64,000 nucleotides of DNA from Flavobacterium succinicans LMG 10402 (GCF_000611675.1 NZ_JATV01000004.1:248001-312000), one strand, 5' to 3'. Shown: positions 35,365 to 44,342, counted from the stretch's first letter. Numbers and translations: made by a program. The notes: generated from the letters alone by a model not told the origin.

Positions 35365-38300
35365 ATGAAAAATTCAATTAAGTTATTTTTATTACTTGCA
35401 TTTTTTGTATTTTCAGTTCCTTCTATTTATGGACAAGGAAATACAACATCTTCAATTAATGGTGTAGTTTTTGATGACGAGAAACAACCTCAAGCGTTAC
35501 CAGGAGCTACAATCTTAGCAGTGCATACCCCTTCGGGTACTCGCTACAGTGCGACAACAGATTACACTGGGAATTTCAGAATATCAAATATGAGAGTTGG
35601 AGGTCCTTATGAAATTACTATTTCATTTATTGGATTTAGACCTTATGTTGATAAAGATGTTGTTTTGCAATTGGGTGAATCCAAAAGCATTAAAGTTCGT
35701 TTAATTAGTGAGACTAATGAGCTTAAAGAAGTGGTTGTTAAAGCTTCAAGAGATAATACGTTCAATTCTAAGAAAACAGGCTCTCAAACAGTTGTAGATT
35801 CTAGAAAAATTAGTGCTTTGCCATCGCTTTCTAGAAATATTTCTGATTTTGCGAGATTGACCCCACAAGCTCAGGTTAGAGGAGATGATGTTCTTTCTAT
35901 TGGTGGTCAAAACAATCGTTTTAATGCTATTTATATTGATGGGGCAGTAAGTAATGATGTTTTTGGACTTGCAGCAAATGGAACAAATGGTGGTCAAACA
36001 GGAGTAAGTCCTATTTCTATTGATGCTATTGATCAGTTTCAAGTAAGTGTTTCTCCATTCGATGTTAAGCTTTCTGGATTTGCCGGTGGAGCTATTAGTG
36101 CAATCACAAGATCAGGAACTAATAATTTTGAAGGATCAGCTTATTTCTTAAATAGAGATGAGAATTTAGCAGCAAAAACTCCACCCTCTTTAGCAGGAGC
36201 AGCGGGAAGAAAAAAATTAGCTGATTTTTCTGCTCAAACTTATGGTATTAGAGCAGGTGGTGCAATCTTAAAAGATAAATTATTTTATTTTGTAAACTAC
36301 GAAAGACAAGATAATGAGACACCACAACCTTTTGACATTTCAACTTATACAGGATCAATAGGTGGTTCTCCATTTAATCCTCAAACTGCTTTAGCTAATA
36401 TTGAATTATTGAAAGCCAAATTAGCTAAAGACTATGGTTATGACCCAGGGTCTTATACTAATAATGTTAGAACATTAATCAGTGATAAAATTATTGCTAA
36501 ATTAGATTGGAACATTAATGATAATCATAAATTGTCTTTAAAGCATAGTTTGGTTAAGGCTGAAAACTTTTCACCTAATAGATCCTCGGCTACAGCTATT
36601 AATTTCATTAATGGTAGTCAACTTTTTAAATCAACTACAAATTCAACTTCATTAGAACTTAGTTCAAGATTCGGAAATAAATTCTCAAACAACTTAGTTG
36701 TGGCTTATACTGGCGTTCGTGATGATCGTGATGCATCAGGCTCTCCTTTTCCAACTGTTCAAATTGAAGATGGTCCAGGAAGTATTTTCTTTGGGGCTGA
36801 AGGTTTTTCAACGGCTAATTTGTTGAATCAAGATGTTTTAACCATTACGGATAATTTTGAAATACAATCTGGTATTAATACAATAACAATTGGTACACAT
36901 AATGAGTTTTCAAAATCAAAAAATGTATTTTTTGGAAATAATTTTGGTTCATATAGATTTGCAAACTTTAATGCATTCATGACCAATGGTAGATCAAATA
37001 GATACAATATGAATTATTCTTTAATTGGAGGTGAAGGTGATGCGTCTCTTGGAGCTGCAGAATTTGGCGCTAAACAATTTGGATTTTATGTTCAAAATGA
37101 TATGAAGCTATCTGATAATTTTAGAGTAAATTTCGGTATTAGAGTTGATATGCCGGTCTGGGAAGATGGTTTGGTTAATAATGACTTTAACACACGTACA
37201 GTTGGATTGTTGCAAGCAGCTGGTAAAGATTTAAAAGGTGCTAGAGTAGGTCAAGCTATCAATAATACCGCTCACTTTGCTCCACGTTTAGGATTTAATT
37301 ATGATGTTAAGGGGAATAAATCAACTCAAATTAGAGGAGGTTTAGGTGTGTTTACATCAAGATTGCCTTTGGTTTGGCCTGGTGGAACCTACAACAACAA
37401 CGGAATTTCTCAAGGTTCAGTTCCACAATTGACTCCTGCTCAATTACCTGTATTTAATCCTAATCCAAGTGTGAATAGTCAACTTACTGGTTTGCCAACG
37501 TCTATTCCAAGACCAGGTTCTGGAGGTAGAGGGGGAAATATTGATTTATTTGCTAAGGATTTTAAATTGCCACAAGTTTTTAAAGCAAGTTTTGCAGTGG
37601 ATCAAAAACTTCCTTTAGGTTTCGTTTTAAGTTCTGAAATTACTTACAATGATAATATATCAGCAGTACAATACCAAAATTTAAATATAAAGGCTGCGTC
37701 AAGTAATTTAACAGGAGCAGATACAAGACCACGTTATAACGGTACAAGTAGAGTAGATCCAATTTATACTGGGATTTATTTAGCCTCTAATACAAAAGAA
37801 GGTATGGCTTATAATTATTCTTTTACCTTAGCTAAGACCTTTAGATCAGATTTTATAGATGGTAGCATTTCAGGAACTTACTCATATGGTAAATCTACAG
37901 TTATAATGGATGCGACATCTTCTCAGAACGTTTCTCAATGGGAGTTTACAGAAACAGTAAATGGAGCTAATTTTCCAACCATTTCAAGATCAGATTTTGA
38001 TCAAGGTAGAAGAGTTGTTGTTAATGGTACCGCTACTTTTAAGTGGTCTAAATTTACAAAAACAACAATTGGTGCTTTCTATGAAGGAGCGCAAGGAACT
38101 CCATTTAGTTATGTTTACAATGACAGTGGTCGATTATTACAAGATACATTTCGTAATTCTGCATTAATCTTTGTTCCTGCTAAAAAAAGTGACATTAATT
38201 TAGTTACTGTTCCAAATAATACCTTAACTCCAGATCAACAGTGGGAGGCATTAAGCGCTTTTATTGAAGGTAATGAATACCTAAGAAGTAGAAAAGGTAA

Positions 38301-38643
38301 TTACGCAGAAAGAAATGCTGATCGTTTGAAAACAAGTCATATTGTAGATTTAAAAATCACCCAAGATTTCACAATTAATGTTGGTAACAAGAAACACTCT
38401 TTGGCTTTCACTGCTGATATCTTTAACTTTACTAACTTGTTAAATAAAAACTGGGGAAAACGTTATTTTGTAAGTAATGATCAAGTGTTGTTATTACAAC
38501 AAGTTAGTTTCTTAACAGGAACAAACACACCAACATTCAATTATAACCCTACTGTCGCAAACAATATTAATCAAGTTGATGATGTTGGTCTTAACTCATC
38601 AAGATGGCAAATTCAAACAGGAGTTCGTTATACTTTTAACTAA
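35365..38643 (+). CDS. Oar-like TonB-dependent receptor
   Basis: A 1092-residue outer-membrane protein. Signal peptide to about residue 24, CarboxypepD_reg domain (about 28-120: INGVVFDDEKQPQALPGATI, TDYTGNFRI), a plug-like domain (FNAIYIDGAVSNDVFGLAA, FDVKLSGFAGGAISAITRSG) and a long barrel ending SSRWQIQTGVRYTFN. The plug sequence and length match the Oar (OmpA-related) group. One Oar-like protein in Myxococcus is tied to development and protease export, but substrates in Flavobacteria are uncertain. Codon use is more AT-rich than in neighbours, as often seen for highly expressed outer-membrane proteins here. Confidence 0.9.
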   Translation: MKNSIKLFLLLAFFVFSVPSIYGQGNTTSSINGVVFDDEKQPQALPGATILAVHTPSGTRYSATTDYTGNFRISNMRVGGPYEITISFIGFRPYVDKDVVLQLGESKSIKVRLISETNELKEVVVKASRDNTFNSKKTGSQTVVDSRKISALPSLSRNISDFARLTPQAQVRGDDVLSIGGQNNRFNAIYIDGAVSNDVFGLAANGTNGGQTGVSPISIDAIDQFQVSVSPFDVKLSGFAGGAISAITRSGTNNFEGSAYFLNRDENLAAKTPPSLAGAAGRKKLADFSAQTYGIRAGGAILKDKLFYFVNYERQDNETPQPFDISTYTGSIGGSPFNPQTALANIELLKAKLAKDYGYDPGSYTNNVRTLISDKIIAKLDWNINDNHKLSLKHSLVKAENFSPNRSSATAINFINGSQLFKSTTNSTSLELSSRFGNKFSNNLVVAYTGVRDDRDASGSPFPTVQIEDGPGSIFFGAEGFSTANLLNQDVLTITDNFEIQSGINTITIGTHNEFSKSKNVFFGNNFGSYRFANFNAFMTNGRSNRYNMNYSLIGGEGDASLGAAEFGAKQFGFYVQNDMKLSDNFRVNFGIRVDMPVWEDGLVNNDFNTRTVGLLQAAGKDLKGARVGQAINNTAHFAPRLGFNYDVKGNKSTQIRGGLGVFTSRLPLVWPGGTYNNNGISQGSVPQLTPAQLPVFNPNPSVNSQLTGLPTSIPRPGSGGRGGNIDLFAKDFKLPQVFKASFAVDQKLPLGFVLSSEITYNDNISAVQYQNLNIKAASSNLTGADTRPRYNGTSRVDPIYTGIYLASNTKEGMAYNYSFTLAKTFRSDFIDGSISGTYSYGKSTVIMDATSSQNVSQWEFTETVNGANFPTISRSDFDQGRRVVVNGTATFKWSKFTKTTIGAFYEGAQGTPFSYVYNDSGRLLQDTFRNSALIFVPAKKSDINLVTVPNNTLTPDQQWEALSAFIEGNEYLRSRKGNYAERNADRLKTSHIVDLKITQDFTINVGNKKHSLAFTADIFNFTNLLNKNWGKRYFVSNDQVLLLQQVSFLTGTNTPTFNYNPTVANNINQVDDVGLNSSRWQIQTGVRYTFN

Positions 38644-38664
38644 TCTCTGAGATTTAATTTTTTA

Positions 38665-38702
38665 AAAACCCTCATTCAAAATGAAATGAGGGTTTTTTTT
38701 TA
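38665..38702 (+). terminator. Intrinsic terminator of Oar-like receptor
   Basis: A 12-bp stem (AAAACCCTCATT / AATGAGGGTTTT) with an 8-nt loop, followed by a T run. Confidence 0.93.
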
Positions 38703-38715
38703 CCCCATTTTTTCT

Positions 38716-38723
38716 TATATTTG
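38716..38723 (+). promoter_or_regulatory. -7 box TATATTTG for small membrane protein gene
   Basis: Perfect TAnnTTTG match, 20 nt before the ATG at 38744 and just after the previous terminator. Confidence 0.6.
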
Positions 38724-38743
38724 ACATTCAAAAACAATATTCT

Positions 38744-39166
38744 ATGTACGAATTTATACAAAAGTTTCATTCTGGTTGGGCCTATTTGGTGTTGTTAATT
38801 TTAGTGTTTGCTGTGGTGAATGCTATAGTGGGATTCACTTCAAAAAAAGCATTTACCGCTAAAGATCGTAAAATTGCTTTATTTGCACTTATTTTTACTC
38901 ATGTTCAATTTCTAATCGGGCTTATACTCTATTTCATTTCCCCTTTTGGTTTAAAAGTTTTCGGGCAAATGGCAGACAAAGCATTACGATTGACCTCTTT
39001 AGAGCATCCTTTAATCAATATCATTGCCATTGTTTTGATTACCATTGGTTGGTCTAAACATAAAAAACTTACCGATGCATCTGCACAGTTTAAAACATTT
39101 GCTGTGTTTTACGGCTTGGGTTTACTCCTAATTTTAAGTAGGATACCTTGGGCTTTGTGGCTTTAA
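38744..39166 (+). CDS. Four-helix membrane protein with conserved-looking histidines
   Basis: A 140-residue integral membrane protein with four predicted helices (about 11-31, 44-66, 88-104, 118-136). Histidines occur at the membrane boundary or inside helices: H9, H53, H88, H106. Homologues in Flavobacteria are often labelled cytochrome b-like; the paired H53/H88 could ligate heme, but this is untested. It has its own promoter box. The gene before it is separated by a terminator, and the RlpA gene follows 62 bp later. Confidence 0.65.
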   Translation: MYEFIQKFHSGWAYLVLLILVFAVVNAIVGFTSKKAFTAKDRKIALFALIFTHVQFLIGLILYFISPFGLKVFGQMADKALRLTSLEHPLINIIAIVLITIGWSKHKKLTDASAQFKTFAVFYGLGLLLILSRIPWALWL

Positions 39167-39228
39167 TTTTTAAAACAACTGAAGCGATTCAGTACGTTTT
39201 AAATTAGTATTAATTTAAATGAGTTTAC

Positions 39229-39708
39229 ATGAAAAAATTATTAGCCGTTCTCTTCGTATTTGCTTTAATTCTTTTTGGATATAGCCAAAACAATACGAAA
39301 GAGAAAGTATCCAGTACTAAAGACAGCATTAAAAAAGAAAAAATAAATCCTTTATTGACCGGTTTGTTAAAAGATTCTTTGTTTGATCCTACAGTTAAGT
39401 ATGTGTTGTACAAAAAGAATGGTCATGCTTCGTATTATGCTGATAAGTTTCATGGTCGTAAAACGGCAAGTGGTCAGCGTTTTGATATGCATAAATTGAC
39501 AGCTGCTCATAAAAAAATTGCTTTTGGAACCAAAATTAGAGTAACCAATGAATCCAATGGAAAATCGGTTATTGTTGAAGTGAATGATAGAGGGCCATTT
39601 GTAAAATCAAGAGAAATTGATTTATCTAAAAAAGCATTTATGGCTATTGCCTCCTCTAAAGCTGCTGGATCTATGAAAGTAACTATTGAAACTATTATCA
39701 AAAAATAG
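39229..39708 (+). CDS. rlpA: RlpA-like septal-ring domain (DPBB) protein
   Basis: A 159-residue exported protein. Signal peptide (1-19), a charged linker, then a double-psi beta-barrel (about 66-157: [58 protein letters not shown]). RlpA lytic transglycosylases use an acidic Glu and an Asp. The Asp (D119 in VNDRGPF) is present, but the position usually Glu after ASG is Gln (Q83), so activity is uncertain. No SPOR domain and no lipobox are seen, unlike E. coli RlpA. Confidence 0.85.
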   Translation: MKKLLAVLFVFALILFGYSQNNTKEKVSSTKDSIKKEKINPLLTGLLKDSLFDPTVKYVLYKKNGHASYYADKFHGRKTASGQRFDMHKLTAAHKKIAFGTKIRVTNESNGKSVIVEVNDRGPFVKSREIDLSKKAFMAIASSKAAGSMKVTIETIIKK

Positions 39709-39814
39709 TTATATTATATGGCATTAAAATTAAGGTAACCTAGGATTTAAAATTCTAGGTTTTTTTGTGGTTGCTAGTGACGCTCTCTTTTCATTAGAAT
39801 AAAATATTTCAAGC

Positions 39815-40897
39815 ATGGACACAAGTTTTTCAACACGTAAAATTATTCATATTGACATGGATGCTTTTTATGCTTCCGTGGAGCAAATGGATAATCCAGC
39901 GTTGCAAGGAAAGCCAATTGCAGTCGGTGGTAACGAAAATAGAGGTGTCGTTTCAGCAGCGAGTTATGAGGCTCGTAAATTTGGTGTTCGTAGTGCTTTA
40001 AGCGGCGTATTGGCCAAAAAATATTGTCCCGATTTAATTTTCGTACCTCCACGTTTTGATCGATATAAAGAAATTTCCAAACAAATACAGGCCATTTTTT
40101 ATGATTATACAGATCTGGTAGAACCTCTTTCTTTAGATGAAGCCTACTTGGATGTAACGGTAAATAAAAAAGGAAATCCAAGTGCGACTTTAATTGCTTC
40201 AGAAATTCGTGCTAGAATTTTATCCGAAGTTGGTTTGACAGCTTCAGCCGGAATTTCAATTAACAAGTTCATCGCAAAGGTAGCTAGTGACTACAATAAA
40301 CCTAATGGTCAAAAAACAGTTAGTGGTGCTGATATCATTCCTTTTTTAGAAAACTTACCGATTCATAAATTTTATGGAGTAGGTAAAGTAACTACCGACA
40401 AAATGTATCAATTAGGAATATTTACAGGTTTAGATTTAAAAAATAAAACGCTCCCTTTTTTAGAAGATCATTTTGGTAAATCAGGTAGTTATTATTTTAA
40501 TGTCGTTCGGGGTATTCATGATAGTCCAGTGCAATCCTCTCGTGTAACCAAATCTGTTGCAGCAGAGCATACGTTTGATGTGAATCTATCCTCTGAAATT
40601 TTTATGGTAGAGAAATTGAAAAGTATTGCCTTACAATTAGAGAAACGACTGCGGAAGTCCAATATATCTGGTAAGACTGTGACCTTAAAAATAAAATACA
40701 GTGATTTTTCGCAACAGACCAGAAGTAAAACGTTACCTTATTTTGTTTCAGATCAAAATTTGATTTTAGATATTAGTAAGGAACTTTTGTATCAAGAGCG
40801 TTTAAAAGATTCTGTTCGACTGCTTGGTATTGCGTTAAGTAACCTTAATACGGAACAGAAAAAGGCCGTATCTATACAATTACAGTTTGATTTTTAA
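39815..40897 (+). CDS. dinB: DNA polymerase IV (Y-family)
   Basis: A 360-residue translesion polymerase. Palm motifs are IIHIDMDAFYASVEQ (first catalytic Asp) and SLDEAYLDVT (second Asp/Glu pair). Fingers and a HhH thumb (YGVGKVTTDKMYQLGI) and the little-finger domain (SVAAEHTFDVNLSS onward) follow. Full family length. No LexA-like box was recognised upstream; the SOS system of Bacteroidota is poorly conserved, so absence is not informative. Confidence 0.95.
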   Translation: MDTSFSTRKIIHIDMDAFYASVEQMDNPALQGKPIAVGGNENRGVVSAASYEARKFGVRSALSGVLAKKYCPDLIFVPPRFDRYKEISKQIQAIFYDYTDLVEPLSLDEAYLDVTVNKKGNPSATLIASEIRARILSEVGLTASAGISINKFIAKVASDYNKPNGQKTVSGADIIPFLENLPIHKFYGVGKVTTDKMYQLGIFTGLDLKNKTLPFLEDHFGKSGSYYFNVVRGIHDSPVQSSRVTKSVAAEHTFDVNLSSEIFMVEKLKSIALQLEKRLRKSNISGKTVTLKIKYSDFSQQTRSKTLPYFVSDQNLILDISKELLYQERLKDSVRLLGIALSNLNTEQKKAVSIQLQFDF

Positions 40898-40987
40898 TAT
40901 TGTACAAGCCTCAACAAGAGTTAAATGCACTAATTTGTAGCCATACGTTTTAAAAATCAACTATTTTTGGAGTCTAATACAGTTATT

Positions 40988-41503
40988 ATGGTACATATTA
41001 AACACTACGAAAACGCAAAAGCTAGGTACTTTAGTACTTTAGATTTAAAAGTAACTTCGATGGTTTCAATGAGTTTTCATGGAGAGTTTATAGAAACCGT
41101 TAAAAATTCTTTTACTGATTTTAATCGATTACAACGTATTTTACCCAAAAATACAGAGGTAGTTGCTACGGAAATGTTGAGAGACTCACTTTTAGAAGAT
41201 GTTGTTATTCTGACTAATGACAAATTAGAGATAGTTTTTGCTTCCAACAATCTTTTGAAAATGAATGGTTATACCGAAAAGGAAGTACTTGGAAATAGTC
41301 CCAAAATGTTTCATGGAGCGAAAACAAACATGAAAACCTCTAGAGAAATACGTGAAAAAATCAATAATCGTCTCCCCTTTGAGTCAAAAGTAATCAATTA
41401 TAAAAAAAATGGTAAAACCTATGACTGCTTAATCAAAAGTTATCCAATTTTTGATGCCAAAGGAAAATTGACTCATTTTATTGCTTTAGAAAAAGCCTTT
41501 TAA
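40988..41503 (+). CDS. PAS-domain protein, single domain
   Basis: About 171 residues from the ATG at 40988; a TTG at 40967 would add seven. The N-terminal 65 residues are unassigned. The C-terminal about 100 residues form a PAS fold (VVILTNDKLEIVFASNNLLKMNGYTEKEVLG, KMFHGAKT, PFESKVINYKKNGKTYDCLI, GKLTHFIALEKAF). It resembles LOV/PAS9 topology but lacks the photo-active NCRFLQ cysteine (SPKMFHG instead). There is no output domain, so it likely acts by protein contact, for example with a kinase encoded elsewhere. Confidence 0.8.
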   Translation: MVHIKHYENAKARYFSTLDLKVTSMVSMSFHGEFIETVKNSFTDFNRLQRILPKNTEVVATEMLRDSLLEDVVILTNDKLEIVFASNNLLKMNGYTEKEVLGNSPKMFHGAKTNMKTSREIREKINNRLPFESKVINYKKNGKTYDCLIKSYPIFDAKGKLTHFIALEKAF

Positions 41504-41543
41504 TTTTTTCGTTAAAATTTATTTAGAATTAATAAAAACAAAG

Positions 41544-41551
41544 TATCTTTG
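41544..41551 (+). promoter_or_regulatory. -7 box TATCTTTG for Lys-rich mini-protein/HDAC unit
   Basis: Perfect TAnnTTTG match, 28 nt before the ATG at 41580. Confidence 0.6.
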
Positions 41552-41579
41552 TCGGTGAATTTTAGTCTACCACACCAAC

Positions 41580-41774
41580 ATGAGTAAGAAAGACAAAGAA
41601 AAGGACAAGAAAAAAGGCAAAAAAGAAAAGAAAGACCAAAAGAAGAAAGCGCTTTTGGCTAAAATCAAAGTTGCCGAAAACTGCAAGTCAAAATGTTGCG
41701 GAAAATACGAGAAAGGCGAAAACAAACGTTGCGGCCGTTGTCCTATGTTTGATTTGATTAAAAAAGTAGCGTAA
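41580..41774 (+). CDS. Lys-rich small protein with Cys cluster
   Basis: A 64-residue protein. Residues 1-30 contain 16 lysines in a low-complexity tail (KKDKEKDKKKGKKEKKD). Residues 35-56 carry a five-cysteine cluster (CKSKCCGKYEKGENKRCGRC) compatible with binding zinc or a Fe-S cluster; a short hydrophobic end (PMFDLIKKVA) follows. The strong -7 box supports expression. It lies 42 bp before an HDAC-family deacetylase gene and is probably co-transcribed. Function unknown; the tail could bind nucleic acid or be a lysine-modification target. Confidence 0.8.
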   Translation: MSKKDKEKDKKKGKKEKKDQKKKALLAKIKVAENCKSKCCGKYEKGENKRCGRCPMFDLIKKVA

Positions 41775-41816
41775 TTCTAAAATTGCTACTACATTGCACA
41801 CTCAACTGAGTGTTTT

Positions 41817-42716
41817 ATGTTTTTTATTGCCAACCATCCCATTTATAAACATCCACTACCAGAAGGACATCGTTTTCCGATGCTCAAATACGAACTGCTT
41901 CCTAAGCAGTTACTCCACGAAGGTACAGCAGAACCTACTGATTTTTATTCCCCTGAACCTATTGATTTATCTTTAGTTCATGCTGTGCATACACCAACTT
42001 ATGTTAAGGCTCTAACCGAATTGACTTTTGATGCCAAAGCCATTCGTAGTATCGGATTTCCACTTTCTGCAGCGTTGGTCGAGCGAGAGTTGCGTATTGC
42101 ACAAGGCACAGTTGTAGGTTGTAATCACGCCCTGGAACACGGTATTGCTTTTAACATTGCTGGTGGAACTCATCACGCATTCTCGAATCGTGGAGAGGCT
42201 TTTTGCTTACTCAACGATCAAGCGATTGCAGCTCAGTATCTCATCAATCAGAAGAAGTGCCATAAAATCCTCATTGTAGATCTCGATGTACATCAAGGCA
42301 ATGGCACAGCAGAAATCTTTCGAGATAATACGGAAGTCATTACTTTTTCAATGCATGGTCAAAGCAATTATCCTTTTCGAAAAGAAATTTCAGATTACGA
42401 TATCCCTTTGCCAGACAAGACAGATGATTCAACTTATTTGGCCATTCTACAAGAAACACTTCCAGAATTACTCAGCCTCCATCGTCCCGATTTTGTTTTT
42501 TACTTAGCGGGTGTGGATATTTTGGGTACGGACAAATTAGGGAAATTAGGGTGTACTTTAGAAGGATGTAAAGCTCGAGATAGCTATGTTTTAGGCCTTT
42601 GTAAATCTTTGGGTATTCCTGTACAAGTGAGTATGGGTGGCGGTTATTCTCCTGCGATTAAAACCATAATTGAGGCTCATGCTAATACGTATCGAGTAGC
42701 GAGAGGGTTGTATTAA
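41817..42716 (+). CDS. HDAC/AcuC-family deacetylase
   Basis: A 299-residue arginase/deacetylase-fold enzyme. Catalytic His pair H119-H120 (GGTHHAF), zinc ligands D157 and H159 (LIVDLDVHQGNGT) and D234 (YLAGVDILGTDKLG), and the glycine-rich loop with the transition-state Tyr (SMGGGYSP) are all present, so it should be active. Bacterial homologues deacetylate acetyl-lysine on proteins (AcuC) or acetylated small molecules. Short form without extra domains. Probably in one transcript with the Lys-rich mini-protein. Confidence 0.93.
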   Translation: MFFIANHPIYKHPLPEGHRFPMLKYELLPKQLLHEGTAEPTDFYSPEPIDLSLVHAVHTPTYVKALTELTFDAKAIRSIGFPLSAALVERELRIAQGTVVGCNHALEHGIAFNIAGGTHHAFSNRGEAFCLLNDQAIAAQYLINQKKCHKILIVDLDVHQGNGTAEIFRDNTEVITFSMHGQSNYPFRKEISDYDIPLPDKTDDSTYLAILQETLPELLSLHRPDFVFYLAGVDILGTDKLGKLGCTLEGCKARDSYVLGLCKSLGIPVQVSMGGGYSPAIKTIIEAHANTYRVARGLY

Positions 42717-43357
42717 TTTGCTGAGAATTTTAAAACATATAAGGCATTGAAGTTTTGATTAAAGCTTTTTTGAATCATATAAGGCAAATAAGAGCATATA
42801 AGTTTTGGTATAGCATACAACAATTGCACTACTTTTGCTTTGTGAGTCTTAGTGGCTTCTTCGTGTTGCTTTGTGGTAAAAAAATTAACCGCAAGGACGC
42901 AAAGGCGCAAAGTTTTAAATAATTAATTCTTTAAATTGTGTGAAATCTTTGTCTAAAGTTTAACCGCAAAGGTCACAAGGAAAGCGCAAGGTTCGCAAAG
43001 GAATAAATCATATAAAGTGTTTAAGAACATTTAAGTTCCATTAAAAATCCGTTACATCCGTTTTATCCGCGGCATCCGTGGCCAATAATTAACCACAAAG
43101 TTCACAAAGCAAGCGCAAGATTCGCATAGTAATAAATCAAATAAGGACATTTAAGTTCCATTAAAAATCCGTTGCATCCGTTTTATCCGCGACATCCGTG
43201 GCCAATAATTAACCACAAAGTTCAAAAAACACATAATATTAAACCATAAAAGGCATCAAGAACACTCAAGCTTTTGTTCAGCCTTTTATGTCCTTAAATG
43301 CCTTCTATGGTTTTGAAAAATTCCGTGCTTATAGAAAACTCAAATGGCTTATATATT
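42717..43357. other. Non-coding region with degenerate minisatellite
   Basis: A 641-bp gap between the deacetylase and the HRDC gene. Two 77-bp blocks (43028-43104 and 43148-43224) repeat with exactly 120-bp period and a few mismatches, and further diverged pieces precede them at about 42886 and 42961. Open frames here are translations of the repeats, not genes. Confidence 0.75.
42886..43230. repeat. Tandem minisatellite, period about 120 bp
   Basis: Repeated phrases are AACCGCAAAGG / AACCACAAAG, GCGCAAGATTCGCA, AATAAATCA and CCGTTTTATCCGC followed by CATCCGTGGCCAATAATT. The last two copies align without gaps over 77 bp; earlier copies are eroded. Confidence 0.85.
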
Positions 43358-43813
43358 TTAAATTAATTCTTCCTGGTTTAGATGTATGTTTTCTAATAGC
43401 TGAATGATTTCATCCGCATACTGTTGCGTTCGTTTTTCTCCAAATCCCTTAATCCATTGAAAATCGGATAGGGCTTGTGGATGTTGCACCGCTATTTGAA
43501 TCAGATGGCTGTTGTGACAGACTACAAAAGGTTTCACGCCATTCGTTTTGGCTTTTTCGTTGCGCCATTTTTTCAAGTGTTCAAACCTATCGATTTGGTC
43601 TTGGGTTAGGTCGGTGAGTGACGCTTTCTCCTGAGACGCAAGATTGATTTTTTCTTTATAGTGCAACAAAACCGACCAATAACTCGCATCGGATTCGATG
43701 AAATGAGTATCGGATTGTACCAATTCTACCGAGGCGATAAAATCATTAAGTTGTTGCTGGTCGTGCGCCAAATGAGGAGCATCTACCCGAACGGAAAATA
43801 CCTGTACATTCAT
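43358..43813 (-). CDS. HRDC-domain protein
   Basis: A 151-residue protein. The N-terminal half (NVQVFSVRVDAP and onward) is unassigned alpha/beta. The C-terminal half (about 75-145) is an HRDC helical domain of the kind found in RecQ and RNase D (DRFEHLKKWRNEKAKTNGVKPFVVC, LSDFQWIKGFGEKRTQQYADEI). HRDC domains contact nucleic acid or partner proteins. It follows ssb by 11 bp on the same strand, suggesting a joint role in single-stranded DNA metabolism. Confidence 0.85.
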   Translation of the reverse strand: MNVQVFSVRVDAPHLAHDQQQLNDFIASVELVQSDTHFIESDASYWSVLLHYKEKINLASQEKASLTDLTQDQIDRFEHLKKWRNEKAKTNGVKPFVVCHNSHLIQIAVQHPQALSDFQWIKGFGEKRTQQYADEIIQLLENIHLNQEELI

Positions 43814-43824
43814 AGCTCCGGATT

Positions 43825-44157
43825 TTATTTGCCCATCAAAAGGATTTCATTCACTATCACTTCAGTGATGTAGCGTTTCTCCCCGTTCTTGTCTTCGTAA
43901 CTGCGGTGAGTGAGTTTGCCTTCGATGGCTACTTCCTTGCCTTTGGTCACGTATTTCTCAATGATGTCGGCTGTTTTTCCCCAGGCACTTACTTTGTGCC
44001 ATTCGGTTTGTTCTACTTTGTCTCCTTTGTCGTTGCGGTAAGTGTCGTTGGTAGCGATAGTAAGATTGGCTACTTTTTTACCTCCGTCGAAGGTTTTGAT
44101 TTCAGGTTCGTTTCCTACGTGACCGATTAATTGTACTCTGTTTTTCATTGCATTCAT
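43825..44157 (-). CDS. ssb: Single-stranded DNA-binding protein, tail-less short form
   Basis: A 110-residue OB-fold SSB: NRVQLIGHVGNEPEIK, GKKVANLTIATND, EWHKVSAWGKTADIIEKYVTKGKEVAIEGKL and YITEVIVNEILLMGK. It ends right after the OB fold, without the linker and acidic DDDxPF tail through which SSBs recruit repair proteins, so it is likely an accessory SSB. First gene of a two-gene unit with the HRDC protein. A second in-frame ATG (Met4, 44148) gives the more usual MKNRVQLIG start. Confidence 0.93.
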   Translation of the reverse strand: MNAMKNRVQLIGHVGNEPEIKTFDGGKKVANLTIATNDTYRNDKGDKVEQTEWHKVSAWGKTADIIEKYVTKGKEVAIEGKLTHRSYEDKNGEKRYITEVIVNEILLMGK

Positions 44158-44312
44158 GGCGTGTAAATTTAAAAGTTAGGCATATAATTAAAATGTTCGT
44201 GTCGGATGAGCAACAAGGTCGTTGTTTCATTTCGACAGGGCAAAGATGCGGTGCCGATTGATAATTAGTCGGTTGCATCCCATTTACTTTCGGTTGTAAT
44301 TGTTTGTAACCG

Positions 44313-44342
44313 TTTGTAAATGGAAATTTTTGAGTATATTTG
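44313..44342 (+). promoter_or_regulatory. Full -33/-7 promoter (TTTG-N18-TATATTTG)
   Basis: TTTG at 44313-44316 and TATATTTG at 44335-44342 are separated by 18 nt, close to the classical Bacteroidota promoter, 27 nt before the ATG at 44370. It is the clearest complete promoter in the window. Confidence 0.7.

Noticed and set aside
42713..42910. 65-codon minus-strand frame in the 42.8-kb gap
   Set aside because: The translation is that of degenerate GCAAAG-type repeats (LCVLAVNFFTTKQ), a familiar false gene in Bacteroidota intergenic repeats.
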